From contig CM049311.1 in NCBI GenBank assembly GCA_026874595.1, positions 76,458,453 to 76,522,452 on the forward strand: 64,000 bases of DNA, written 5' to 3'. The stretch comes from Sipunculus nudus. Its lineage: Eukaryota; Annelida; Sipuncula; Golfingiida; Sipunculidae. A model generated the notes under the pieces. The model searched no databases, was not told the DNA's origin, and was given only the letters and a program-made list of their open reading frames with translations. Shown here in pieces: positions 48,207 to 61,498 of the stretch (position 1 is the stretch's first letter; each line of letters opens with the position of its first letter). Made by a program: the position numbers and the translations under genes.

Positions 48207-50834
48207 AATACTTCAGACATGTGACCTGTGACATCTTGATTTGAGTGTGTGCAATTTGGCATTCCCTATGAGTGTTTTTCTGAGTGACTGGTGGAAGTAA
48301 AGCTGTCAGGTTTTGATAAGGATTTGTTGATGTGACATAAAAGTACCCTAAGGACAGGCAAGAATCTATCTGGAGAAAGACTTTGGCAGCAATGAGATGT
48401 GTATCAACAAAGTTTAAAGTGGAATAACACTTTCTTGGACCATGCTTCTGTACAATCAGATGAGAAAAAAACAATAATTAAGTTTCAGTTATTATTCAGA
48501 GATAGTCCCTTATCATCAATTATCTCTCATTAACAGATATCATTTCCCTTCCTTATATTGGTATAAAAAATAAATGTTATAGTCACAAAATTTGTGAAAC
48601 CTTTAAACTTAGGCCAAAAGGTTTATAGTTGACTGTATGCCCACTGAGTATTTTGACATATTATTTCTTGTGTACTAACATAATTTGAGTTTTTCTCTGA
48701 AAGGGCTTTAACACATAATATAATTGTAGAAAACCAATGACTTTCAGTTGACTGGAAATGGATTTATAAAATCCCATAAATTAACTTGCCTTGACTGACA
48801 GTCAGCAGGGAAGATAGATGATTGATCAGGTATGTATTGCAATAAAGCTGATCCATAAGCTTATCAATTTTTAATTATTTTAAAAGTTAATTGAACCTTG
48901 GCTTTACCTCTGCTTGAATAAAACTGATTTCTGATGTCAGTTATTTAAAGCAGGTAACAGATTAGTGACAAATTTTGACATATTCAACATGCAGAAAAAC
49001 CTCCATATTTCAAATGTTATATCACAAATACCTACAAATGTACCATTCTCGGTTTCTTTTAATTATATATTTATGCTGGAATGCTGAAATAATGATACAG
49101 TTACTAAATATTATTGTGTGATAGACTGAATATAACATGGATGTTATGGAGCCTATGTTTTACATTCATACTAAAAAAAAGCCATAACCATAGTAATTGT
49201 AAACATGTTGTATATTTTGTGCCTTCATGCTACCAATATTGAGAACAATCATCAGCAGTTTGTATTGCTATGAGAAGCAAGAATTGGCAAGACTTGTATT
49301 GAAAATCTTGGTTGATGCAACAGGTCTCAGAGTTTTGCAAATCAATTGGTCTATGGAATTTTCTGATGTGCTTCCCTGTTAACCAGAGCAATGGAGTTCC
49401 TGGTAAAAGCATGCCCCTGTCAGTTATTGTAAGGCAGGGGTTTTTAATCATCACAAGAAATGATCTAAAAAAAAAAATCAATACACAAGTTTTTAGATGT
49501 GGTGCAGGAATCCCAGTGAATGTGATATGCAAACTGCACCAGTACATGTATGTTGCAGCATGATTGTTATTAACAAAGTCCGCTTCAAAACTAATCAAAA
49601 TGGATTGTGATTTGTGTGAGCATGAACATGCCCAGGCATATTTTGATAGATTGTTCCAGGTCCGCTATTGTACAAGGATGAGTTGTTTTATTTCTTTGAT
49701 ACTTACTCCTGTTGTTTTTTCAAAGCAGAAAGATCAAACTTATCTTTTCACCAACCATGGCTACCATTGTTATCAATTGGTATATATTAGCTGCCCACAA
49801 AAAGCATTTCCTCGTGATACAGCATGATGATTAAATCTATCCTTGGCTTGGTGTTTTCTGTTCTCATAATTAAATGTTTGATTAAATTAATAAAATTTGC
49901 ATCAGCTAAAACAGTCCAGATTAACATATATATGGTCTTCTTTCCTTCTTTTATGGTCTGTTTAATGAAACTTAAAAAATGAAATAAGAAATTCATTTAA
50001 GAAATTCATTATTAAATAAACTATACCTCCAAGTTACTGTTATAAATGTATCTAATTTACTATTGGAAGAGTACAATTATAAGTTTTGAAATTATTTCTA
50101 AAAGGTAATATTATGTTGGAAACATTTCGAAGTGATTTCTAGCATCTCATGTAACTGGTTTTGTGTTGTAGTAGTCTTTCAATTTGTCATTCCTACTTAG
50201 TAAGTTTTCAATATATTTGATTCTCCATCATCTGTTTTCTAGGGCTCATTTCTGTAAGTTTCAACAAATATTCTGTAGTGTACAAATAGAACAGATTATT
50301 TAGAAACACAAATCAATCCAGACAGCACTAATTTTTGTTATAAATCTGTTTTATAATTTGCTTAGGATCAGTCTGAAAGAACTAAGTATTACAAGAAATT
50401 ATTCTTAACTTTTTGGAACACAACTGGAAAGCTCTTCAGAATTAATTTGAAGTAAAATTCACATAATTACATCTTATAGATAAATATAAAGATAACTTTT
50501 TTTTAAATGTCCACCACAGATGCAGAGTATATTACATGAATTCAGTCACTTACATTGGTTTTCATGAATTTGAATGTGGCAATCAGGCAGTTGTTGACAC
50601 CAAGCAGTTACAATATAAACAGTGTCTGATAAAAATAAATAAACAGTATCAGTTCACAAGCTGGTCACAAGGATTCTGTATGTATAATCTGAATGTTGTT
50701 GCCTACATTATTTTGCCTCCCTCACAATTTCAAATTTCAATCACTGCACTTATTCTACTCATGAGGCGGTCATAGTCAGGGTTTCTTAATAGCCAGATTC
50801 CAGATGAACATTTTGTATTGGCATAATATTATGC
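48207..50834. other. Unique-looking sequence, no supported gene
   Basis: Overlapping open frames on both strands at 49230-49598 lack recognisable motifs or paired splice sites. Nothing else was noted. Confidence 0.35.
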
Positions 50835-50835
50835 T

Positions 50836-53466
50836 TTTTTAGCTCAGCTGACTATAAGTCATCTGAGCTAAAGTCGTGGTCCATTGTCCGTCGTCTGTCC
50901 CTCTGTTCGGATGTCCGTCCGTAAGACTGGCACGTTTCCACACCATTGGACCTATGAATGTGAAATTCACCATACTGTTAGATGTCCCCAAAATCTCCTA
51001 CCATGCCAAAAATTGGGTCAATAGGACTTTGTTCCTATGAGATATTAAGGAAAAAACCTCAATTTTTTATTAGAAATCTATTTTCACACTTCAGAACTGC
51101 CTAATATCAAAACCACTGATCTGGTTTTCTTCATATTTACCATAAATATTCCTCTATATAGTTCCTATGTACATGCCAGAAATTAAGTCAGTATTATTTA
51201 ATTTAAAAAAAGTTATGGGCCCAAACATAATGGACTTTGTAAAAAAATCAGGAAAGATATTTGGTCACTTAAGACCAAAAGTGTTAAAGGTAGGGACTTT
51301 TCTTTCAGTAATACAACTTTAATTGATCAAAATTTAATTGTATACCAAAAATTAGATAAAAATCTGTTAAATTTTTTTGAATATTGGCAAAAATATAAAT
51401 TTGGTACCTTAAATTTTACCCAAGTTTGACCATGGCATGTTTTTTCCTGTAAGTACTGTGGATTTAATTTTCACAGCATGGTTTTGTTAGCATTTTGTCT
51501 GTTATCACCAAAAATTTGAAACCAGTTGATCAAAAACTGTAGATTTTATTCAAGTTTTCAAGCACCATGTCACATCAATTTTACATCAAGCTAGTGTTAT
51601 GCAGTTTGCTAGAGCTCAGCTCCCCAGCTTCAGCTCTAAGTTCCTTAAATTTAGCATACAGTTAGATGTCTCCAAAATCCCCTACCATGCCAAGATTTTG
51701 ATCACTAGGACTTTATTCCTTCCAAATATTAATGAAAAACTTCATTTTTCCATTAAAAACCCATTGTTCCACTGTAAGACTGCCTAATATCAAAACCACT
51801 GATCTGACTTTGATCATATATAATATACATATTTTTCTATACATTCGCTATGCACATGCCAGAAATGATGTCAGTATTGCGTAATTGTTTTAAGTTATGG
51901 GCCCAAACATAATGCACTTTTTAAAAAATCAAGAAATATATTTACTCCCTTAACAAGAGGATTGCTGAAGCTAGAGATTTTTTGTCAGGGATGTAACATT
52001 ATTTAATCAAGATTCAATTGAATACCAAAAATTAGTTCTGATTCTATAAGTTATTAGTATAAATATAAAATTAGTACCTTAAATTTTGGCCAACTTTGAC
52101 CATGGCACGTTTGTTTCCTGAGAGTACTGTTGATATAATTTTCATATTATGCACACAAGGACTTCATCTTTGTAGTTTAGAAAGCTGAAAGAAATTGGCC
52201 AAATATTGTAGCTTTTATTAATGTTTTTATGAGACCATGTCAGACCCAGGCTTAATCCAGCCCCTCTTCAGTCACCTGTATGTTGACCTTGTTGACCTTT
52301 CATCAGATTATGCATGCTTGAGTGAAGCATACACTGGGGCAGCCAGGCAGCTGATGCCCAGCCACAGTTGATCCAGGTGTCCAACCCAACTCATCTAGTA
52401 GTTGTTTTGAAAAACAACGTAACAATAAACAATAAATTAATAATTTTGTATTGGTTTTTTTATAACAAATTAAAGAAAAATTTATAGAAAAGGAATTTGT
52501 TAGTTGATGAGTAACAGAAAATTAACTTGCAGTTACTGATGATGTAAGAATCTTGTATGGATGGATAGAATGTCAATTTCAATGTTATTCCAAATAACAC
52601 CATGCAGTCACCTATGGTATTTTTACGTGAAATTTTAATGATAAAAAAATCATATTATTCATTACTAATCATTAGGGATCATATGAAGGAAATTAATGAT
52701 AGACAAAGATCCAGTTGATAATATTAATCTAGATTCCTGTGTCTAGTGTGTAGATTGATGTGAAAGTAGTCCAAAATGAATATATAATTTTTTTAACATA
52801 AATAAAAGCCATAAAACCAGGTACTTATGATCATTATTTAAATTTGTGAATTTTGTATATTCTTGATTCTCAACATCATTGTTTGGCTAAAACTGAGTAA
52901 ATACTAGACATGGTGCGAATGCTTTGCAAATGTATTTGAATACGAATATGAATATGTAATGCATTAAAAAATTTTATTGCATAAGAATGGAAATCAGGTA
53001 AAAATGAAAGTATTTGAATACCAGTGCAGATACTTTCAAGATGTATTCATGAATGCATTCATGAATATATTCTATAATATTATTTCAATAATCATTTCAG
53101 TTATATTTTATTTTAAAAATAATATGATTTTCTTCTTATTTTTTTTAATAAAAATTATATTGGCACAATATTTGTTATTAAATTTTAATAAATAGTTAAA
53201 CTCTTTTATTACATGTGCTGCTTATAAGTTATATGGCCAAGTCAAAAGCTGTGTGACAATAGCACTCCATTTGTTAATAAAATAAATGAAATCAATCCTC
53301 TTCCCTGTCTCCAAAGATACTATCAAAATCATACATAAGCTAAACACCAACAACTCATAATAAAGCTTATATTTATTACCACACAAAACAAGCATGTGCC
53401 TCTTTCCCAAATCATATTTTTTCTCATATATAACAGCTGAGCGCCGTGACCCATGGGTCCCTTGTT
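50836..53466 (+). mobile_element. Composite family-B element (copy 7), two modules, tail type II
   Basis: The normal B head and body end after a CACAGCATG block (about 51480). A linker follows, then a degenerate second head (AGCTCAGCTCC near 51613, no CCGTC tract) and a second B body with its own GTTATGGGCCCAAAC. The tail matches copy 4. It ends CAGCTGAGCGCCGTGACC, then CATGGGTCCCTTGTT. The same two-module junction is present in the copy at 61499 onward. Confidence 0.85.
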
Positions 53467-53670
53467 CTTTTTAATTTTATCAGAAGCTTTTGCATCAAGC
53501 ATGTGTACTGGTTTGGAACTGTATATTGTAATTTACACATTTGTTTAACATTCACCTATCAAGCATTCTTATTAATTCAGACTTGTGAGATTTAATAATG
53601 AGTACATTAATTCATAGTCATTTTAATTTTCTTAAGGTTATGTAAATTTGTTTCAATATGTTAATGTATA

Positions 53671-55856
53671 TGTCAGAGACGAGATTGAAATCCAGGCGGA
53701 TTTTAAATTCGCCTAGACGAGATTGCGATTGTGATCTCGCCTAGGCGAGATTGCAATTGTGATCTTGGCTAGACAGATTTTAAACTCGCCTAGACGAGAT
53801 CACAATCGCAATCTCGCCTAGGCGAGATTAAAATCCATCATGGAGCAGGCCATGATTTTAATCTCGCCTAGGCGAGTTTAAAATCTGTCTGGTGTCATCC
53901 AGGCGAGTTTAAAATCTGCCTGATATCACTTGGGCGAGTTTAAAATCTGCCTAGGCGAGATTAAAATAGTGATCTGATCTAATTTCCCAATAAATTATGC
54001 ATTGTAATTGTCTTATGAAAGATGTTTTCAGTCAGATTTTCAATATTTTAACACTGAATGGTTACGTATAGTTCACAAGTAATATATCTATTAATATTTA
54101 CAGAATATTATATTATTAATTAAATAATTAACATTAATTTTGGAAATGGAATATTTTATATTATATATTTTTTATTAATATGGTTATGTATAGTTCACAA
54201 GTAATATATATTTAATATTATTTACAGAATATTATAATATTTATGTAATAATTAACATTAATTTTTTTATTTTATATTTTTATTTATAAACCATGTAATA
54301 AGAAACTTACATTGGTATTGTATATTGCATATTCAAATGATATATGATGTGGGCTGCTGCTGATTATTTACATAATAATTTTATTGTCAATATTAATTTG
54401 AAGGGAAACTGGAATTAGTAATATTAGTAATGTAGTATTTTAAAAAGACAAAAGGAACATAGCTCATTTTTTTTATCAATATAATTCAATGCATGTTCAC
54501 ATGAATAAATGATCTATTACTCTATGAATCTAGAAATCATATTTTTTTTCTGATATGATATAATACTGTCCAAAAAAAAGGCAGTTATCTTGTAACACAG
54601 TCTACATAAATATTGAAGCTTCACAAAGTGCCTCACAAAACATTAAAAAAAAAGATCGGAAGAATATTATATACATTATAAGAAAAGACTAAATAAGACA
54701 AAGAAATATTCACTTGCATACATCTGTGTATCAACTTTTACCTTTTCTCATATGATGTTTAATTACCTAAAAAAAGGATGGTGTATCAAAGTCCATCATG
54801 AATACCGATACCCTGCATATTTTGTACCATAAGTGTACATGTTTTGACTGTTGAGTGTTGAATACCTGGGTGAAAAGAAACATTTGAACTAGATCAACCA
54901 ACTAATTTGTTCTGTTTGTCCTGTAAGAATTATCAAATAAGATGATTGTTTATGTTAATGTGTAATATACTCATTAAATAGTGAAGTAATAGCTATCTAA
55001 ACTAATCTATCTATCTGTCTATCTATCTATCTATGATTGATTCAATATGCAAGTGGATGACTTTTTCCCCCAGATTTGCTCTTCATAATATCTCATAAGT
55101 GTGCTTCAATATACTTCTTGTTACTCTCTAATTGCCATATATTTAAATACAATTACAAATTATTTTTTTGTAAAAATTATTAGTGATATTTACAATCCTA
55201 AGGTTGTTAAGAAAACTGGAGAAAAAAAATAAAGATTAATTAATGTTTAGCAAATAATTGGCATGATAAGGATGCTGTAGACCACATGAAACACATCAAA
55301 GGTTCAAATAATAATCAAATATCTATTTCATAATTCTGTTTCCAAAATTAATGTTAATTATCAAATGAATAATTATTACATTACTGTAAAAAAGTTTATT
55401 ATTACATTAATACTATAATATTCTGTAAATATTAATAAATATATTACCTTTTAACTATATATAACCATTCAGTGTTAAAATATTGAAAATCCGACTGAAA
55501 ACATTTTTCATATGTCAATTACAATGCTTAATATATTAGGAAATTAGATCAGATCACTATTTTAATCTCGCCTAGGCAGATTTTAAACTCGCCTAAGTAA
55601 TATCAGGCAAATTTTAAACTCGCCTGGATGACACCAGACGGATTTTAAACTCGCCTAGACGAGATTAAAATTCTGGCCTGCTCCATGATGGGATTTTAAT
55701 CTCGCCTAGGCGAGATTGCGATTGTGATCTCGTCTAGGCGAGTTTAAAATCTGTCTAGCCGAGATCACAATTGCAATCTTGCCTAGGCGAGATCACAATC
55801 GCAATCTCGTCCAGGCGAATTTAAAATCCGCCTGGATTTCAATCTCGTCTCTGACA
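53671..55856. mobile_element. 2.19-kb fold-back element with about 0.5-kb inverted arms
   Basis: The left arm (53671-about 54147) and right arm (about 55341-55856) are reverse complements. The outermost bases are TGTCAGAGACGAG and CTCGTCTCTGACA, with TATA on both sides. The outer roughly 300 bp of each arm is an array of CTCGCCTAGGCGAG-type palindromes with AGATTAAAATC and TTTAAACT spacers. The inner arm is AT-rich (AATATTTACAGAATATTAT and similar). The core (about 54150-55340) is very AT-rich with no coding frame. A direct duplication of about 110 bp lies at about 54058-54165 and 54180-54270. Confidence 0.85.
55005..55034. repeat. (ATCT)n microsatellite
   Basis: About seven tetranucleotide units with one G substitution, inside the fold-back core. 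Confidence 0.85.
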
Positions 55857-55863
55857 TATACAT

Positions 55864-58217
55864 CTCATGACTTGGTGATACAGCTGTCTTATATGAACAA
55901 AGTTTAAGATAGTAAATAGCATGGTGACCATACTGTAGAATCACCTCGACAGTTAAGGACAGGTTCACCAGTGACTGTATCATGGTTCATACAAGGCAGC
56001 AGTTGCATGATTATTAGTTTTCCACAACTGTGCTATAGAAGTTGTGTCCTGTTGAATTATTAAATAATCCTTCCAGAGTGCTTCATCATAAATTCACTGG
56101 GAGACAATTAAGGTACATTATGATACTAACTAATAAGGATTTTAATTATCTGCACATCTCTCTCAGATTTTCCTGCTAGAGTCTCACAGTGTAACACTAT
56201 TGTATTACTGTTAGCACTGGAATTGTAACTGAAGTGTTTTATTTGATGTGAGCTTTTCATGGGTTCCTATCCCGGAGCCAGCTAGGGTAATGTTACTGGA
56301 ACATCAGAATTATATAGGTTATTTTCTTACCATACTATCTTGAAAATATCTCCAGAGTTAATTATAACTTTAGGTACTCTTGGGCAAGAAACATGTATCA
56401 GGCATACTTCCCTGTGTTGCATCCACTCTAGAAAAAAATATAGGTTAACATTTTTTCCAAAAATTATGTTTCTTGCTATTTTACCCTAATGAAGGTATGT
56501 TACATGAGGACAAACCAACACATACAGCCTGTGAACATTCATGTCTACATTTTTGTCAGCTCACACAGCAGTTTTGACATGTTCATTGGTTGCATGTAAA
56601 ATGATAAACTAATTGGTGCAGTACTCTGCATATATACCGATTTATTGCAGTCAGTAGCAAGAATAAACCACTTGTTCATACAACTAAACATGTGTGTTTG
56701 TGTAATGTCCATTTGATCCAGAACTGAATTAGTGCAGGTCAGACAAATGTAGCCCGTTTAACATCACCTTTTTGTTCCTCTCCCACAGTGACAGCTTGCA
56801 CAAGTGTTATATGTGCCATATAACACAGACAAGAGCCATAAATAAAAGCCTGCTATTCATCCACTCTTTTCCACAGAACTAACAAGATTTCTGGCTTTCA
56901 TACTGCCTATACATGTAAATGACTTGTAAGTAAGTCCTTTTTCTGAAAAGTTCTAATAGTGTGTGTGTGAAGGATGAACAGGTATGTTTATGTGCAAGGG
57001 ATTATCTTCAGTTTTAAACATCAGATGTTGGAACAGGCCACTTTTAGAATAACTACCTGAAACAGGTGGACTACAATACAATAGAATGAGTCTGATAATA
57101 GTCATGATTTCAGACTACAATCAGTGTTGAACCATTCCTAAACCAGTACAGCTCTTACTGTACATCTTTGACCTTTATTTCAGCTGCTGGTAATTGATTA
57201 TCTGTATTTTTATTAATCCCTGCTAGGAAGCAGCATTCAGGCTGCATCTTTTTGTTAAAAAATAAATGTCATTTCACAGTATCATTTCTTTATTGGTTTT
57301 GTGGTCTATGCTTCTCAGTGCAGAAAAGTCATCAAATAGATGACAGACCTAGATAAAATGTACTTGCTACATTGACATTTTGAGTGTACTATCTGTTTTT
57401 CCTTCTCTTGATAAATCTGACATAACAATAATATTAATAATATTTATTCATTAAATACTGCACCAGCTCACAGTCATGCTCAGTGGTCCTATTACAGGTG
57501 AGGATAAAACAAATAATGATAAAAATTTAAAATAAGTTCAGAAAAAAACACCATCCAGTGCCAAGATGATCACCATTAAGATCACCATCCAGTTCTCTTG
57601 TTGGGAACTAACCGCTTTCAGAAATTTGTCTTATAATTAAGAGGTTTTAATAGCAACCCACTATTCGTAGTTCTTTAAACTTCTGTGAAAAGACAAATGA
57701 TAAGGGTCTGTGACAATAAACAGAGATATAATATTCCCTGCAACGAGTATTTCATTTTGAACCTGACAACCTGTAAGATGAGCAGCTTACAAGGATTATA
57801 ACACAGCTGATGATTAGAATAATAGGCTAATTGCAATATTATAAGTCATATTCAGATTGTTTCATGTAAGATTATTTGTTTAAAGTTGATTATAAGATGC
57901 TTAGTTACCTCTATTCATGATATAGTCACTGGTTTGGTGGCATACAGTCTGGGAGAGAAACCAATGCCATGAAAGATGAGGCTGTGCTATATTATCTGTT
58001 CCAGTGTATATAGCTCAGCCTTCAATTAGATCTGTTATATTTGCCCATGTTTCCACCTCAGTGCCAGGCTGCATCACTTGGGATACAGTTCAGTCAATAA
58101 TCTCAGTTCCTTGAGTCTGGTCATTAGAGACAAGTCAGAATCCTTTCAGTAAGGAGGACTGATTTCCACTGGGTGCCAAGATGATTGATCAGAGTAAGAA
58201 ATTTTCTTCTTTGGCAG
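55864..58217. other. Unique-looking sequence, no supported gene
   Basis: A tiny splice-bounded segment near 56878-56923 (acceptor TTTTCCACAG, donor GTAAGT) is noted but not called. No shared repeat was recognised. Confidence 0.35.
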
Positions 58218-58371
58218 GTGCTGCCACCTGGCGAAGGATGCCAAAACTACTAGTATTGCCTACTCCACTGCTGGTGTTCACCATGGTGTGAACTACACAG
58301 TTCATTTGGAAATTTTCATTGATAACAGTTTTAATAGGGCTAAATATGATACAAGTGCTATCCAGTCTTGA
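58218..58371 (+). CDS. Candidate terminal exon (hypothetical)
   Basis: Follows an acceptor TTTTCTTCTTTGGCAG. After one base the frame is open for 50 codons to TGA at 58369-58371. It reads CCHLAKDAKTTSIAYSTAGV near the start and ends near NRAKYDTSAIQS. The other two frames contain early stops. Phase is compatible with a two-base overhang such as that of the candidate exon at 39839-39894. No family is recognised. Confidence 0.28.
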
Positions 58372-59205
58372 AGTTGTGTTGTGTGATTTATTGTAGTATT
58401 AATCTTTGCTTCTGTTGAATCATTGTTTCCTTCATGGGCTGTTCATCCTGTTCTATATTCAAAACAAAAACAAAAACTGGTTTGAGTTGGTCCTGACAAA
58501 AATGAGGTCCATTAATTTTACAAAAAATCTTTGTTACAAGTAGACAATAGGGTTTGCTAAATTTTCTGTTGAAATTTGTTTCCTGAACCTTGCATTTTTA
58601 ACCGGAAATGCTGGTATTGTTTTAAGCCATGTAAAACAATAGTTCATTGTGATACACACAAGTACACTGTCACAACAATTATGATGCACACAATTAAGAT
58701 ACACACAATTATGTAAGCAAATAGACTAACTCCATATGGAAACTGAGGTCCCTTTTAGATGCAGATGAGCTAGTGATGCTAGTAAGACCTCAGCCAAAGC
58801 AGCTAATAATGGAATGAATTCTCACGAGTATGATATTTTTTAGGGTTCATGAGTTTGCTAGATGTTAGCCATTTCTGTTAACTAGTTTCTAGATCTGAAC
58901 AAACTTTGGTGCTTCAACAATGCTCTTTTAACTTCACTTTCTGTTGAGGGCCACTCTGCAGTCTCTGTTAACTTACTTTATTTGTGATAAAGAAGCGTTT
59001 CATATACATGTGTATATATGTATTTCTTTGTGTATATATGTATTTCTATGTCACATGTAGGTTTTTCCCATTAAATGATTTTGTTGTCAGCCTCTAATGT
59101 TACTCAACATTTTTATTATGTATTTAAGAATTAAAATCCAGTATTTTGGCGTATGCTTTGTTAACTGCAAAATCAGATTTAGATGAATTTGTTAAAAATA
59201 TAACA
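58372..59205. other. No feature recognised
   Basis: AT-rich unique-looking sequence leading into the B/C/B array. Confidence 0.4.
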
Positions 59206-61498
59206 TTTTTAGCTCAGCTGAATTTAAGTCATCTGAGCTATAGTCATCGTCCATTGTCTGTCATCCGTCCGTCCGTCCATCTGTCCATTAGACTGGCACG
59301 TTTCCAAACCAATAGACCAATGAATCCAAATATTTGAATACTGTTAGATGTCCCCAAGATCTCCTGCCAAACCAAAAACTGGGTCAATGTGACTTCGTTC
59401 CTTTGAGGAATTAATTCGGACTCTTTTGACCAATCAGGAAAAATAATTTTTTATACAAATGTAGCCCTTGGATAGTTTTATAACATACACAAAAATGGTG
59501 GCGCCACCTACAGCCATTTTTGCACAGCATCCATCTGTTTATCTGCCTTCGGTTAAATCACTCATATCTCTGCAGTGGTTTGACTAATGCACCTGAAATT
59601 TGGCATGCATATTCATCCTGGATAGCTTTCTTGATTTTATGACAGGTTGTCCCACCTACATTCACGTTCAATCAGCATACATCCATGTAATATCTTCGGA
59701 CTGGTTTGACACATCTTACTGAAAATGTGCATGTGTTTAGATCTCACATAGCTCTTTATCATACAAGAAATTGGTGGCACCAACTGCAACCACTTTTGCA
59801 CAGCGTCCATCTAACTTGTTTTAAAATCACTCATATCTCAGCAGTGGTTTGACTTATTCGCCTGAAATTTGGCATGCATATACATCCTGGATGGCTTTCT
59901 TGATTTTATGACGGGTTGTCCCACCTACATTCACGTTCACTCTGCAGGCATCAATGCTTATTTCTCCGGACTGGTTTGACGCATCTTCCTGAAAATTTGC
60001 ATGTGTTTACATCTCACATAGCTCTTTATCATATAAGAAACTGGTGGCGCCATGTGCATCCATATTTGCACAGCAATCATTAGTTCGTTGGACTTGGGTT
60101 ATACACTCATATCTCAGCAGTGGTTCTACTAATTCACCTGAAATTTGGCATGCATATATACATCCTGGATAGCTTTCTTGATTTTATGACAGGTAGCGCC
60201 ACCTACATTAATGTGCATGCTTCAGATATCCATGCTAATATCTCAGGACTGGTTTGTCGTACCTACCTGAAGTGATGCATGTGTTGCAATCTCACATAGC
60301 TCTTAATCATACAAAAAACTGGTGGCGCCACCTGCACAGAGTCCATCTGTTTGTCTTCTGTGGGATAAAATCACTCATATCTCAGTAGTGGTTTGACTTT
60401 GCCACGTAAGATTTTGCATGTGTATACATCTTGGATAGTTTCACGTTCAAATAACAGGTGGCTCCACCTACAATCATGTTTATATTGCAGACATCCATGC
60501 TAATATGTAACACCTCTAACTCTATTTCCCCTTTCCACTCAATCCTTGCCTCACTTCAGCCGTCCTACTCTGATTTTTGCGGATAAACATAGTCGCTTGT
60601 CAACTACCCTTTTCTAGTTTCTATAAGTTATGGGCTTGAACATATTGGACTTCGTAAAAATTCAGGAAAAATATTTGCTCACATAACATTTACATTTTTA
60701 AGCTTGAGCCTTTTTTCCAAGTATATAACTTTGTTTAATTAAGATTCAATTGTATACACAAAATAAGAGCTGAATTTTGTAAATGTTTTAAGTTATTAGC
60801 ATTAAAATAAAATCAATACCTTAAATTTTTCCCAACTTTGACCATAGCACTTTTTTCTTGTGAGTACTGTTGATTTAATTTTCACAGTATGTAAACATTC
60901 ATATTTAATTTTTTTTAAATCTGAAATTTGAAAATAAAAGCTTGAAAATTAGGCTAACTATTGAATTTTTTCTTGAGGCTCTATTATAGTCACTTGCTTT
61001 GTGTAGATGCAGGGAACTCACTCCTGGTCACTGGAAGTCAGCTATGCCAGGTTCCTGATTTGTTACAGTCACTGGGGGAGATCCCCTGCTGTGACTGGTG
61101 TACAGTTATTCTCATATCAAACACAATCGCTCCCCCCCCCCCCCCCACTCCCCCTTACCAATCCTCCCCACCAAGCATTATGCAGTAATTGTAATTGTTT
61201 GCACTATATTTCCTTAATTGTAATGCTGTTTTCCACTCCAATATACAAAACTTTCCTTGAAAAGTAATTCAAGGAGTAATCAAGAAGATGCCAATGTTAC
61301 ATGTTAATGTAGCCTTTTTAAAGAAATTATTTTTTTAAATGATTCTAACCAATTGAAATATAATTAAAACCATCAGTATGCATAAATTTATGAAATATGA
61401 ATCAAATTATGGATAAATAAAGGCACAATTTAAAATTGTGAAATCTGAATCAGGTATTATATATAGATATTTATTGTTTTGCAAATTTAAAAGATATA
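59206..61498 (+). mobile_element. Chimeric family-B element (copy 8) carrying a family-C tail
   Basis: The B head (hairpin, CCGTC tract) runs to about 59414. Family-C sequence follows to its own 3' end at 60618. B body then resumes at CTATAAGTTATGGGC. It continues through the GC-rich cassette and poly-C tract (about 61133-61147) to AAAGATATATTTTT, where the next B head begins. About 155 bp of B body is missing at the C junction, so it is a replacement or chimera rather than a clean insertion. Confidence 0.75.
59415..60618 (+). mobile_element. Family-C element, copy 2 (5' truncated)
   Basis: Starts at the GACCAATCAGGAAAAA block that lies about 250 bp inside copy 1. It carries four or more roughly 270-bp body units. 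The intact C 3' end follows: TTTTGCGGATAAAC, the stem TAGTCG/CAACTA (less perfect than in copy 1) and CTAGTT. The 5' hairpin head is absent. Confidence 0.75.

Noticed and set aside
49230-49598. Overlapping 122-codon (-) and 83-codon (+) frames
   Set aside because: No recognisable motif or splice support on either strand.
56878-56923. Acceptor/donor-bounded 46-bp segment with one open frame
   Set aside because: Too short to distinguish from chance, and its entry phase does not fit the 39839 candidate exon.
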